NCBI GenBank assembly: GCA_964574985.1
Contig: CAZNPH010000002.1
Span: forward strand, 240,150-304,149
Direction of reading: 5' to 3'
Origin: CAZNPH01 sp964574985
GTDB lineage: Bacteria > Bacteroidota > Bacteroidia > Bacteroidales > SM23-62
DNA length: 64,000 bases
Numbering within the stretch: the stretch's first letter is position 1; the number at the start of each line of letters is the position of its first letter. Made by a program: the position numbers and the translations under genes. The notes beneath the pieces were generated by a model that saw only the letters and a program-made list of their open reading frames with translations, ran no database searches and was not told where the DNA came from. This document shows positions 24,695 through 33,691 of this stretch, piece after piece.

Positions 24695-26289
24695 GGCAGG
24701 AACTGTACAAGTCTGAGCGGGGTTCGTTTCCAGCGGGTTTCAAATTCGTATATGACCTTTTCGTTTTTCTTCAGGGGGTCCTTGTCCACGCGGATGAAAT
24801 ATTTGTCCCGTCCGGTCTCCATGGAATGGCTGCGCAGGATCTCCCTTCTTTCCCTTTCAATGTAATACGTGGTTTCGTGGCTGATGGTGCAATGCCTGGC
24901 GAAATACAGTTCTTTCCCCAGGGTTATGCCGGCAACGGTGAGGGCCTGTTCTTTCTGCAGGACTTCCCGGGATTCATGGTAACGGACGGGCAGGACCACC
25001 AGATTGAAGACCACCCGGAATGCAAGCAACAGGGATGCCAGGTGGACCAGGTCGTTTTTCCGGTCCAGTTTGAACAGCATGACCAGGATGGCCGAAATGA
25101 TGAATGCAGGCAGGGATATCCACAGGAGATGATCCGTTTTCCCGGTTTTCTCCAGGAAAGGCAGCAGCCCCAGGGCTGCCGCGGTAAAACCGCCGGCAAA
25201 CAGCAATATGCTCCTGACCAGGGATACCGTTTGGCTGCCCGCCTGTTTTGCATCATGGTATGCTTTCACCAGCAATATGCACAACAGGGGATACAGCATA
25301 AAAAGATAGCGGGGATGGCTTCCCGGGGATATCCAGTAAACGGGGATGTTGACCAGGAAGGTCAGGGCAAGGAAACGGGTGAAAGGATCCCTGAAGATGC
25401 CCCTGACGGCTTTTTTTCTGAAAAAGGACAGGATCAGCAGTGACCAGGGGGCCAGGTACCACAATTGTTTGAAGGGGAAGGTCAGCAGGTGGAGCAGGGT
25501 CGGGCCCCGTCCCTGCTCCAGGGGCGTTCTTCCGGCCGATTCGGACCACAGGCGCCCGATGTATTGACCCAGGGGGGCATGCATGCTCAGGGGGATATAG
25601 TAGGAGGCAAGAATGAGTATGAACAGGCCCAATCCGGCAAGATGCTGAACCGACAGAAGTTTGCCTGCTTTTTTCTCAGCCGCAAGGAATGCCGTCAGGG
25701 TGAGTGCCTGGAACAGAACCGACGGGAGTCCCTTCATGAGGAACCCGGTGGCTGCCAGCGCCCAGGAACTGATGAAAAGGACCAGGTAATTTCTTCGCAT
25801 GGAAAATTCATATATGCAAATGAATGATACGAAGGTAACCAGTGCATAGGGAATATCGATCAGTCCCAGCATGGAGTCGTAGAACAGGATCCTTCCGCCG
25901 GTCACGAATGCGAGTCCGGCCACCAACGCCACCCTGTCCCCGGTCCTTTTTCTGGCAAACAGCCAGATAACAACTGCGAAGATAATGACCGAAACGATTA
26001 CCGGCAAACGGATGACAGATTCCGTGGCGGAACCTGAGATATTAAAAATCACGGCCAGCAGCCAGTTGTAAAGGGGTGGTTTGTTCAGGTAGGGATGCCC
26101 GTTGATGGTGGGGACCAGCCAGTTTTCACCCAGGATCATTTCCAGGGAGACCACCGCCCGTGTGGGTTCGTCCGCGGTGACCGGCATCAGCCCCAGATGG
26201 ATGAGCAGGGCGGGCAAAAGCAGAATGGCAGCAATTGTATAGCCGGTGGCTGGTCTGGCTGTGAAGTACTGTTGTACTGCATTCCGCAT
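24691..26289 (-). CDS. Glycosyltransferase family 39 protein (ArnT-like)
   Basis: This 532-residue integral membrane protein has about twelve spans. The first outer loop has GLMPVTADEPTRAVVSLEMI, with the acidic DE pair in the place of the catalytic residue of ArnT/PMT-type enzymes. NGHPYLNKPPLYNWLLAVIF is also typical of the family. Such enzymes transfer a sugar from a polyprenyl-phosphate donor to lipid or protein on the outer face of the inner membrane. Acceptor and sugar are not predictable. It heads a three-gene run with 22817 and 21382, all overlapping or abutting, and is 24 nt from the regulator gene ending at 26314. Confidence 0.88.
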   Translation of the reverse strand: MRNAVQQYFTARPATGYTIAAILLLPALLIHLGLMPVTADEPTRAVVSLEMILGENWLVPTINGHPYLNKPPLYNWLLAVIFNISGSATESVIRLPVIVSVIIFAVVIWLFARKRTGDRVALVAGLAFVTGGRILFYDSMLGLIDIPYALVTFVSFICIYEFSMRRNYLVLFISSWALAATGFLMKGLPSVLFQALTLTAFLAAEKKAGKLLSVQHLAGLGLFILILASYYIPLSMHAPLGQYIGRLWSESAGRTPLEQGRGPTLLHLLTFPFKQLWYLAPWSLLILSFFRKKAVRGIFRDPFTRFLALTFLVNIPVYWISPGSHPRYLFMLYPLLCILLVKAYHDAKQAGSQTVSLVRSILLFAGGFTAAALGLLPFLEKTGKTDHLLWISLPAFIISAILVMLFKLDRKNDLVHLASLLLAFRVVFNLVVLPVRYHESREVLQKEQALTVAGITLGKELYFARHCTISHETTYYIERERREILRSHSMETGRDKYFIRVDKDPLKKNEKVIYEFETRWKRTPLRLVQFLP

Positions 26290-26313
26290 ATGGCAGCAGC
26301 ATGATTGGCCGGT

Positions 26314-27480
26314 TTACCTGGAGATGGGTTGTGCGTAGGCAACCACGTCTTTTCCGGTGATCTCCTTATCGCAGAGAATGATCAGCCTTTCCAGGACGTT
26401 CCGGAATTCACGGATATTCCCGGTCCATTTGATTTTCTGGAGCTCTTCAATGGCTTCGGGGGTGATCTTCTTTTCCTGCATTCCGTATTCTGCACAGATC
26501 TGCCGGTTGAAATAACCGGCCAGGACAGGGATATCTTCTTTTCTTTCATTCAGTGTGGGGACATGGATCAGGATGACACTAAGACGGTGATACAGATCCT
26601 CCCGGAACCGGTTTTCTTCGATCTCTTGTTTGATGTTCTTGTTGGTGGCAGCTATGACCCGGACATCAACCTCTATGAACTTGTCGCTTCCCACCCGGCT
26701 GATCCTGTTTTCCTGAAGGGCACGGAGGACTTTGGACTGGGCAGACAGACTCATGTCGCCGATCTCATCCAGGAAGAGGGTTCCCCTGTTGGCCTGCTCG
26801 AATTTTCCTATCCGTTGCTTGTGCGCCGAGGTGAAGGCTCCTTTTTCATGGCCGAAAAGTTCACTTTCGATCAGCTCGGAGGGTATTGCCGCACAGTTTA
26901 CCTCCACGAAGGGACCGGTGGCCCGGTTGCTTTTTTCATGGATCCAGCGGGCGACCAGTTCTTTTCCTGTTCCGTTGTCGCCGGTGATCAATATCCTGGC
27001 TTCGGTGGGGGCCACCCGGTCGATCATTTTCCGTACTTTCTGAATGGCCCTGGAGTCCCCGATGATCTCATTTGTTTTGCTGACCCTCCTTTTCAGGGCT
27101 TTGGTTTCCGTGATCAGACTGGATTTGTCCAGTGCATTGCGGATGGTGATCAGCAGCCTGTTCAGATCGAGCGGTTTTTCGATGAAGTCGAAAGCCCCTT
27201 TTTTAATGGCCTCCACGGCTGTATCGATGTTTCCGTGCCCCGAGATCATAATGACCGGGATATCGCTGGTTTTTTCAAAGATATTTTCCAGGACTTCAAT
27301 GCCGTCCATCTCCGGCATTTTAATATCACAGAGGACAACATCCACAGATTCCTTTTCAAATATTTCCAGTCCCCGGGGCCCGTTTGATGCGAGCAATACC
27401 TCGAACTTTTCGTATTTCAGGATATCATTCAGGGTGTTCCTGATGCTTTTTTCGTCATCGATCACCAGAATTCCAGCCAT
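26314..27480 (-). CDS. Sigma-54-type response regulator lacking a DNA-binding domain
   Basis: The start at 27480 (MAGILVIDDEKSIRNTLNDI) gives 388 residues. The receiver domain has its phospho-acceptor at Asp52 (CDIKMPEMDG). The AAA+ domain has Walker A GDNGTGKE, the loop GAFTSA in place of GAFTGA, and FLDEIGDMSLSAQSKVLRAL with an arginine-finger region. The sequence stops after ITGKDVVAYAQPISR, so the Fis-type helix-turn-helix is absent. From memory, similar short forms are common in Bacteroidota, so this is probably not a truncation. It lies 40 nt after the ABC permease gene and may be co-transcribed with it. Confidence 0.88.
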   Translation of the reverse strand: MAGILVIDDEKSIRNTLNDILKYEKFEVLLASNGPRGLEIFEKESVDVVLCDIKMPEMDGIEVLENIFEKTSDIPVIMISGHGNIDTAVEAIKKGAFDFIEKPLDLNRLLITIRNALDKSSLITETKALKRRVSKTNEIIGDSRAIQKVRKMIDRVAPTEARILITGDNGTGKELVARWIHEKSNRATGPFVEVNCAAIPSELIESELFGHEKGAFTSAHKQRIGKFEQANRGTLFLDEIGDMSLSAQSKVLRALQENRISRVGSDKFIEVDVRVIAATNKNIKQEIEENRFREDLYHRLSVILIHVPTLNERKEDIPVLAGYFNRQICAEYGMQEKKITPEAIEELQKIKWTGNIREFRNVLERLIILCDKEITGKDVVAYAQPISR

Positions 27481-27520
27481 ACATTTCTGCTTTTTTACCG
27501 TGGCAAGATACAAATATTTT

Positions 27521-28870
27521 TCAACCGGGATATTTGAGCCATTTCCAGATCTCCCTGAAACTGGCCCTTTTCCCGTAAAGCAGGATGCCGGTACGGTAAA
27601 TCCTGCCGGCCAGCCATGTGGTGACCAGAAAAGCCATGATCAGGAGTCCGGCCGACAATCCGACCTCCCACCCGGGCACACCGAAAGGAATCCTGGCCAT
27701 CATGACGATGGGGGAGGTAAGCGGGATCACAGAAAACCAGAAAGCGATCGAAGATCCCGGATTGTTCAGTGCATTGGCCAGAACGAAGAGTGCAAGGATC
27801 AGGGGAATGGTGATGGGAAGCATGAACTGTTGCGTATCGGCTTCATTGTCCACTGCGGCCCCGATGGCTGCAAAAAAGGAACCGTACAGAAGATATCCGC
27901 CGAGGAAGAAAAAAATGAACATGCCGATCAGCAAGGGGAAATTGATTCCATGCACCGCTTTGAATATCTGCCTGACCTTTTGCATTTCCGGGTTGGCTGC
28001 CGCTGAAGTTTCTGCCGGAAAGGTTGTGCTGACCTCCGCGCTGCCGGGAATCCCCGCACCGGGACCGGGGAGGTCCATGCCGGGAAAAAATGCACTTTGA
28101 ACCAGGCTGACCAGCACGAATGTAAACAGGATCCAGACCACAAACTGGGTGAGGGCGACCAGGCCCACACCGATAATTTTTCCTGCCATCAGTTGAAAAG
28201 GTTTTACCGAAGAGATCACCACTTCAATGATCCGGCTGGCTTTTTCCTCGATCACGCCCCTCATGACCTGTGCCCCGAAAAGGAAGATGAAAAAATAGAT
28301 CAGGAGTCCGCTTGCATACCCTGTAATCATGGCCACTGCCGTATGACTTTCCCGCGCCTCCCCGTCCCCGGAAAGTTTGATGGTACGCACGGGTATATCC
28401 GTTTTAACCTCTTCCAGGATCTGGTCCAGGTTCTCAATGTTGTATGATTTCAGTTTCAGATCCCTGACCCTGTTTTCCAGGGCCCGGGAAATGTGGTTGG
28501 TTAAGCCGACCCCCGGCTGTTTATCTGAATAGATTATGACCGGACCGGGATCATACCCTTCCGCCGGGGGGATAAACAGAACCGCGTAATAACCCATCCG
28601 GGAGAATTCCTTCTTCAATTGCCCGGCGGACATTCCTTCAGGATATTCAAATTTGAGCGTTGCGGTTTCCGGGATTTCTCCCTGAAACCATCCCGAACTG
28701 TCTGCAACTGCAATTGTTTTCACATCCCCGTCTTCCATGGATGCAAGCCATACCGGTACCACCATGAATGCAGCGAAAATGACCGGACCCAGGACGGACA
28801 TCAGGAGAAAGCTTTTTTTCCGGACCCGCGTGAGGTATTCCCGTTTGATGATCAGTGTGATCTTATTCAT
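27521..28870 (-). CDS. ABC-2 type transporter permease (NatB-like)
   Basis: This 449-residue permease starts MNKITLIIKREYLTRVRKKS. It has a first membrane span (FLLMSVLGPVIFAAFMVVPV), an outer domain of about 130 residues, and five further spans from about residue 180 (MITGYASGLLIYFFIFLFGA). GVIEEKASRIIEVVISSVKP is the conserved cytoplasmic loop of NatB/ABC-2 exporters. Its start overlaps the ATPase gene by 8 nt, and together they form an export system. Relatives are annotated as sodium exporters, but the substrate here is unproven. Confidence 0.9.
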   Translation of the reverse strand: MNKITLIIKREYLTRVRKKSFLLMSVLGPVIFAAFMVVPVWLASMEDGDVKTIAVADSSGWFQGEIPETATLKFEYPEGMSAGQLKKEFSRMGYYAVLFIPPAEGYDPGPVIIYSDKQPGVGLTNHISRALENRVRDLKLKSYNIENLDQILEEVKTDIPVRTIKLSGDGEARESHTAVAMITGYASGLLIYFFIFLFGAQVMRGVIEEKASRIIEVVISSVKPFQLMAGKIIGVGLVALTQFVVWILFTFVLVSLVQSAFFPGMDLPGPGAGIPGSAEVSTTFPAETSAAANPEMQKVRQIFKAVHGINFPLLIGMFIFFFLGGYLLYGSFFAAIGAAVDNEADTQQFMLPITIPLILALFVLANALNNPGSSIAFWFSVIPLTSPIVMMARIPFGVPGWEVGLSAGLLIMAFLVTTWLAGRIYRTGILLYGKRASFREIWKWLKYPG

Positions 28871-29789
28871 TTTGGTTTCCGTTGTGTACGACCTGTATAA
28901 AAATATCGTTCATGCCGGGGAGTTTTTCCCTGAAAGAAGTGATCTCAACCCGGGGCATGAGCCGCCTGAGCAATTCATTGTCTGAATCCCCGTGCAACAA
29001 TTTGACCAGGGCCAGATGGCCCCCGCCTGCAGGCTGAAGATCTTTCAACTCATAACGGGAAGTGAGGGCGGACTTCAGAGCGTCCGGATCACCGTTGAAA
29101 CCGACTTCATATACATTCGCCTTGTAATTTTGCCTGATCCGGTCAATGGGGCCTTCCAGCAAAGTTTCGGCGTTGTGGATCAGGGTGATGTGGTCACAGA
29201 GTTCTTCCACCGATCCCATGTTATGGGTGGAGAATATGATGGTTGTTCCCGATTCCTTCAGCTGGAGGATCTCATTTTTCAACAGGTTGACATTGATGGG
29301 GTCGAATCCGCTGAAGGGCTCATCGAAGATCAGCAGCCTGGGTTCATGAAGGATGGTGGTAATGAACTGGATCTTCTGCTGCATGCCCCTGGACAGTTCT
29401 TCTACTTTTTTGTCCCACCAGGGAAGGATTTCGAATTTTCCGAACCATTCCCTGAGCCGGGAAACCGCAAGATTCTTGCTGAGTCCTTTCAACTGTGCCA
29501 GGTACAGGGCTTGTTCCCCCACTTTCATTTTTTTGTACAAACCCCTTTCTTCAGGCAGGTACCCTATTTTCATGACATCACCGGATGTCATTTTCCTGTT
29601 TTCGAAAAACAGTTCCCCTTTGTCCTGCGCGATGATGCGGTTGATGATCCTGATCAGTGTGGTCTTTCCGGCGCCGTTGGGCCCGAGGAGTCCGTATACC
29701 GAACCTTCCGGGACAGAAACCGTAACCTGCCTGAGGGCTGTATGTCCGGCAAATTTCTTTACGATGTTCTGTGCTCGGAGAATTTCCAT
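28863..29789 (-). CDS. ABC transporter ATP-binding protein (NatA-like)
   Basis: This 308-residue ATPase has Walker A GPNGAGKTT, the Q-loop region GYLPEERGLYKKMKVGEQ, the signature ELSRGMQQKIQF (a variant of LSGGQ) and Walker B LLIFDEPFSGFDP, with the switch His in IIFSTHNMGSVEEL. A C-terminal extension of about 80 residues is typical of this DrrA/NatA group. It powers the permease encoded by the next gene, which overlaps by 8 nt. It begins 7 nt after dnaJ, so it is probably part of the grpE-dnaJ transcript. Confidence 0.93.
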   Translation of the reverse strand: MEILRAQNIVKKFAGHTALRQVTVSVPEGSVYGLLGPNGAGKTTLIRIINRIIAQDKGELFFENRKMTSGDVMKIGYLPEERGLYKKMKVGEQALYLAQLKGLSKNLAVSRLREWFGKFEILPWWDKKVEELSRGMQQKIQFITTILHEPRLLIFDEPFSGFDPINVNLLKNEILQLKESGTTIIFSTHNMGSVEELCDHITLIHNAETLLEGPIDRIRQNYKANVYEVGFNGDPDALKSALTSRYELKDLQPAGGGHLALVKLLHGDSDNELLRRLMPRVEITSFREKLPGMNDIFIQVVHNGNQNE

Positions 29790-29796
29790 TCCGGAT

Positions 29797-30945
29797 TCAA
29801 CTGAATATATTCTTTACCCGTTCGAACAGGTTCCGTTCTTCCTGATCCGGGTTGGGTGTAAAGTTGCCGGAATTGCCGAGTTTTATTATCATCTTTTTTT
29901 CTTCATCGGACAGGGACCCGGGGACCCAGATGTTGATTTTGATCAACAGGTCACCTTTTCCGTATTCGTTGATGTCCGGAAGTCCCTTGTTCCTGAGGCG
30001 CAGGATCCTGCCCGGCTGTGTTCCCGGATCGATCTTGATTTTTACGCTTTTGTCAATGGTGGGGATCTCCACCTGTTCTCCCAGAATGGCTTGAGGGATG
30101 CTCAGATACAGGTGATACACAAGATCATTTCCGTCACGGATAAGATGGGGGTGTTTTTCTTCCTGGATGAGCACCAGAAGATCCCCGTTGATCCCGCCCC
30201 TTCTTGGTGCGTTTCCTTTTCCGGTGACGGAGAGTTGCATGTTTTCAGCAATGCCTGCCGGTATGTTGACGGGTATGACCTCTTCTCCTTTTACGATCCC
30301 TTCCCCGTAGCACTGGTGGCATTTTTCATCAATGGTTTTCCCTTCACCCCCGCATGAAGGGCAGGTGCTGGTGGCCCTCATCTGTCCCAGAAAAGTATTG
30401 TTCACCGTGGTCACCTGCCCAATTCCTCCGCATGTTGAGCAGGCAGACCATGATTTGCCGTCTTTTGCCCCGGTTCCCTGGCAAGCATCACAAACAACGT
30501 ATTTTTTTACTTTTAGCTTTTTGGTAACCCCCGTGGCGATCTCTTTCAGGTTCAGGGTAACCTTGACCCTGAGATTGGAACCTTTCCTTGTATGCCGGGC
30601 ATGACTTCTGCGGCTTCCGAATCCGCCGAAAGAACCAAAGGAACCTCCGAATACATCTCCGAAGCTTTCAAAAATGTCTTCGATGGTCATGCCGCCTCCG
30701 AATCCCTGGCCCGCTGATCCTTTCACGCCTGCATGCCCGTACTGGTCATAACGGGCACGTTTGTTGTCATCCCGCAGGATCTCATAAGCTTCTGCCGCTT
30801 CCTTGAACCGTTCCTCGGCTTTATAATCTCCGGGATTTTTATCGGGATGATACTTCAGGGCTTTTTTCCGGTAGGCTTTTTTGATCTCCTCTTTGGAAGC
30901 GTTCCTGGAAATTTCGAGTATTTCGTAATAATCTCTTTTTGTCAT
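29797..30945 (-). CDS. dnaJ: Chaperone DnaJ
   Basis: This 382-residue Hsp40 co-chaperone stimulates DnaK ATPase activity. The J domain has HPD in LKYHPDKNPGDYKAEERF. A Gly/Phe-rich region follows (GQGFGGGMTIEDIFESFGDV), then four CxxCxGxG zinc-binding repeats (CDACQGTG, CSTCGGIG, CPSCGGEG, CHQCYGEG) and the beta-rich C-terminal substrate domains. All eight cysteines are present. It is preceded by grpE (6 nt away). dnaK is not in the window. Confidence 0.97.
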   Translation of the reverse strand: MTKRDYYEILEISRNASKEEIKKAYRKKALKYHPDKNPGDYKAEERFKEAAEAYEILRDDNKRARYDQYGHAGVKGSAGQGFGGGMTIEDIFESFGDVFGGSFGSFGGFGSRRSHARHTRKGSNLRVKVTLNLKEIATGVTKKLKVKKYVVCDACQGTGAKDGKSWSACSTCGGIGQVTTVNNTFLGQMRATSTCPSCGGEGKTIDEKCHQCYGEGIVKGEEVIPVNIPAGIAENMQLSVTGKGNAPRRGGINGDLLVLIQEEKHPHLIRDGNDLVYHLYLSIPQAILGEQVEIPTIDKSVKIKIDPGTQPGRILRLRNKGLPDINEYGKGDLLIKINIWVPGSLSDEEKKMIIKLGNSGNFTPNPDQEERNLFERVKNIFS

Positions 30946-30951
30946 CCTGTA

Positions 30952-31572
30952 TTATTCTCCGACAACCACTTTCGCGTATCTGAGTACCTTGTCCCTGTAA
31001 AAATATCCTTTCTCAATGACATCCAGGACCTTTCCTTTCATTTTTCCGGATGGTGCCGGGATTTTGCTGATCGCTTCGTGTTCATCGGTATTGAATTCTT
31101 TGTTCATGGCTTCGATCTCCCGGATGCCCTGCTGTTTCAAATATTCTTTCAGTTTGTTGTGGATCAGGTGAACCCCCTCCCGTACGGCTTTCTCATCTTT
31201 TGCTTCGTCAATGGATATGATGGCCCTTTCGATGTCATCCACGACGGGAAGCAGCTTCAGAAAAATGTCAGCGGATGCATAATCAATCAGTCCGGCCCTT
31301 TCCCTTACCGTTCGTTTTCTGTAATTGTCGAATTCTGCCGAGAGCCGGAGATATTTATCCTTGTATTCCTCCAGTTGTTCCTCAAGTACTTCGGTTTCAT
31401 CCCTGACCTCTTCCTGTACGCCGGGTTCGGCCGTCCGGTTCTTTTTTTCTTCCTGCTTCAATTCATCTTCGATCTTTATTGATCTCCGGTTGTCAACGGA
31501 TTCGCTGCCGGACGCTGCCCTGTTTTTTTCCGTGTTCTTTTTCTTCTTTTTGCCTGCGGATTTATTGGTCAT
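30952..31572 (-). CDS. grpE: Nucleotide exchange factor GrpE
   Basis: From the ATG at 31572 (MTNKSAGKKKKKNTEKNRAA) GrpE has 206 residues; an ATG at 31596 adds eight. A long basic and acidic low-complexity N-terminus of about 65 residues precedes the dimerising helix (LEEYKDKYLRLSAEFDNYRK). The C-terminal beta wing ends HEAISKIPAPSGKMKGKVLD and VLRYAKVVVGE. It releases ADP from DnaK. It is the first gene of a run grpE-dnaJ-ATPase-permease-regulator. The 97 nt upstream to murA carry no convincing -7 box or heat-shock operator. Confidence 0.95.
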   Translation of the reverse strand: MTNKSAGKKKKKNTEKNRAASGSESVDNRRSIKIEDELKQEEKKNRTAEPGVQEEVRDETEVLEEQLEEYKDKYLRLSAEFDNYRKRTVRERAGLIDYASADIFLKLLPVVDDIERAIISIDEAKDEKAVREGVHLIHNKLKEYLKQQGIREIEAMNKEFNTDEHEAISKIPAPSGKMKGKVLDVIEKGYFYRDKVLRYAKVVVGE

Positions 31573-31693
31573 ATGAAAATGATTTTTTTTGAACATTCAT
31601 CAGATCAAAAGATTTGCCAATCGGTTATTTAAAGACAAAATGACAGTTTTATGAATGAATCGGAGCAAATGGCATAAAAAACCGGAGAAAAGG

Positions 31694-33004
31694 TCATATT
31701 CTTTGAATATGTGCTCCCAGCCGGTTGAGCCTTTCATCGATCTTTTCGTATCCCCTGTCAATTTGTTCGATGTTGTGGATGGTGCTGGTGCCTTCAGCCG
31801 ACATGGCCGCGATCAGGAGGGCCACACCGGCCCTGATATCCGGTGAGGACATGGTCGTGGCCCGGAGACAGGTATGGCGGTCGAGGCCGATCACCGTAGC
31901 CCGGTGCGGATCACAGAGGATGATCTGTGCGCCCATATCGATCAGTTTGTCGACAAAAAACAGACGGCTTTCGAACATCTTCTGATGGATCAGAACGCTG
32001 CCCCTGGCCTGGGTGGCCACCACCAAAAATACGCTGAGCAGGTCGGGTGTCATTCCGGGCCAGGGAGCATCGGCAATGGTCATGATGGATCCGTCCATAA
32101 ATGTTTCGATTTCGTAATGATCGACCGGGGGAATTCTCAGGTGGGCATCCGTTTCTTCAATGCGTATGCCCAGGCTCCTGAATGCACCGGGGATGATGCC
32201 CAGATCTTCCTTGCTGACATGCATGATGGTAATGTCGGAACGGGTCATTGCAGCCAGGCCGATGAAGCTTCCTGCCTCGATTATGTCAGGCCGTATCCTG
32301 TGCCGGCAACCTTTCAGTGAACCGACGCCATGAATGGTCAGAAGATTGGATCCGATGCCGCTGATTTTGGCGCCCATTTCGGTCAGCATATGGCAGAGTT
32401 GCTGTATGTATGGTTCGCAGGCAGCATTGTAGATGGTGGTGGTTCCTCCGGCAAGTACCGATGCCATGATGATATTGGCGGTGCCGGTAACCGATGCTTC
32501 ATTCAGCAGCATGTATGTTCCCCGGAGTTTTTCACAACGACCGGAATAGAATTTCCCCGACCGGTCGGTGCGAAAACTGGCGCCCAGTTTTTTCAGCCCT
32601 TCGAAATGGGTGTCAAGGCGCCTGCGGCCGATTTTATCCCCTCCGGGATTGGGAATGAAAACCTCACCGAAACGGGCGAGTAAAGGCCCTGCGATCATAA
32701 TTGATCCGCGCAGACTTGTTGCCTTGGTGATGAAATCATCCGAATGAAGATATCCGGTATCCAGGGTCCGGGAAGTAAAGGAAAATTCATGATCACCCGT
32801 TTGCCGGACATCTGTTCCCAGTCCCTGCATGATGCTGATCAGGATGTTCACGTCCCGGATATCGGGAACATTCTGAATGGTCACCGTCTGACCGGTAAGC
32901 AAACTGGCACAGATGACCTGCAGGGCTTCGTTTTTGGCTCCCTGGGGAGTGATCTGCCCCTGAAGTTGCTGATTGCCTTGAATGATGAATGTCCCCATGG
33001 GCAA
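31694..33004 (-). CDS. murA: UDP-N-acetylglucosamine 1-carboxyvinyltransferase, Asp-type active site
   Basis: MurA transfers enolpyruvate from PEP to UDP-GlcNAc, the first committed step of peptidoglycan synthesis. The 436-residue length and the motifs ITPQGAKNEALQVICASLL (Lys24, Asn25), SLRGSIMIAGPLLARFGE and ANIIMASVLAGGTTTIYNAA fit. The active-site loop reads NPGGDKIGRRRLD, so residue 123, equivalent to E. coli Cys115, is aspartate. The Asp form is active in known cases and resists fosfomycin, which alkylates the cysteine. The gene is 18 nt after the DUF4290 gene on the same strand. Confidence 0.95.
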   Translation of the reverse strand: MPMGTFIIQGNQQLQGQITPQGAKNEALQVICASLLTGQTVTIQNVPDIRDVNILISIMQGLGTDVRQTGDHEFSFTSRTLDTGYLHSDDFITKATSLRGSIMIAGPLLARFGEVFIPNPGGDKIGRRRLDTHFEGLKKLGASFRTDRSGKFYSGRCEKLRGTYMLLNEASVTGTANIIMASVLAGGTTTIYNAACEPYIQQLCHMLTEMGAKISGIGSNLLTIHGVGSLKGCRHRIRPDIIEAGSFIGLAAMTRSDITIMHVSKEDLGIIPGAFRSLGIRIEETDAHLRIPPVDHYEIETFMDGSIMTIADAPWPGMTPDLLSVFLVVATQARGSVLIHQKMFESRLFFVDKLIDMGAQIILCDPHRATVIGLDRHTCLRATTMSSPDIRAGVALLIAAMSAEGTSTIHNIEQIDRGYEKIDERLNRLGAHIQRI

Positions 33005-33022
33005 TATGGCTAGGGGATTGGA

Positions 33023-33616
33023 TTATTTCTTTTTCCGGTTGTTCTTCTTTTTCGACCGGGACAGTATGTCGCGGGATTCATGGAGACGCATATCCGGATA
33101 GGGTTTCAGTTTTCCGCCGGACAATTCCTCCAGGTCCCTGAAAATGTCATCATCGGTTACCACTTCCCGGTTCCAGGTCAGGTAGCATTTTTTCATGTGG
33201 TTGGCGATCAGTTTGGTCAGGACCCTTTTTTTCTCACCTTCCTCATATTGGGAAGCCTGGCGGATCATGCGCTCCAGAAGCTTACCGTAGTGTTTGTATT
33301 TGATTTTGTTGGTGTTGTATGGCACCGGCCGTGGTTTTTCATACAGAATCTCGGGTTGGGGGGTTTCGTAAGGCGCATCGATGTCCATCTTGAAATTACT
33401 GATGATAGCCAGGTGGTCCCACAATTTGTGCTTGAAATCATTGATGTCACGCAGGTGGGGATTCAGGTTGCCCATGATCTGAATAATGGCCCGTGCAGCA
33501 TTGTTCCGTTCCTCACGATCTTCAATGGCGGTGATGTATTCTACCATTTTCTGGATATTCCTGCCATATTCGGGCAGAACCAGTTTATTCCGCTGTGTAT
33601 TGTAATCGTATGCCAT
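33023..33616 (-). CDS. DUF4290 protein
   Basis: This 197-residue protein starts MAYDYNTQRNKLVLPEYGRN and is helical throughout, with NNAARAIIQIMGNLNPHLRD and FKHKLWDHLAIISNFKMDID typical of DUF4290. The C-terminus is very basic (RSKKKNNRKKK). There is no signal or membrane span, so it is presumably cytoplasmic. The family is nearly restricted to Bacteroidota and has no known function. It lies between uvrD (75 nt upstream) and murA (18 nt downstream), an arrangement often seen in this phylum as far as I recall. Confidence 0.88.
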   Translation of the reverse strand: MAYDYNTQRNKLVLPEYGRNIQKMVEYITAIEDREERNNAARAIIQIMGNLNPHLRDINDFKHKLWDHLAIISNFKMDIDAPYETPQPEILYEKPRPVPYNTNKIKYKHYGKLLERMIRQASQYEEGEKKRVLTKLIANHMKKCYLTWNREVVTDDDIFRDLEELSGGKLKPYPDMRLHESRDILSRSKKKNNRKKK

Positions 33617-33691
33617 GAATTGTTTTTTACCGGATGGGTGTTTTTTTCATGACAAAGATAGAAATAAAATGGATATTCGTCCAAACTCCTG

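Noticed and set aside
26305..27387. 360-codon open frame on the plus strand
   Set aside because: It is antisense to the sigma-54 activator, which is strongly supported. The product is rich in Phe, Asp and Gly without motifs.
29353..30357. 334-codon open frame on the plus strand
   Set aside because: It is antisense to the ABC ATPase and dnaJ, both certain. No domain is seen.
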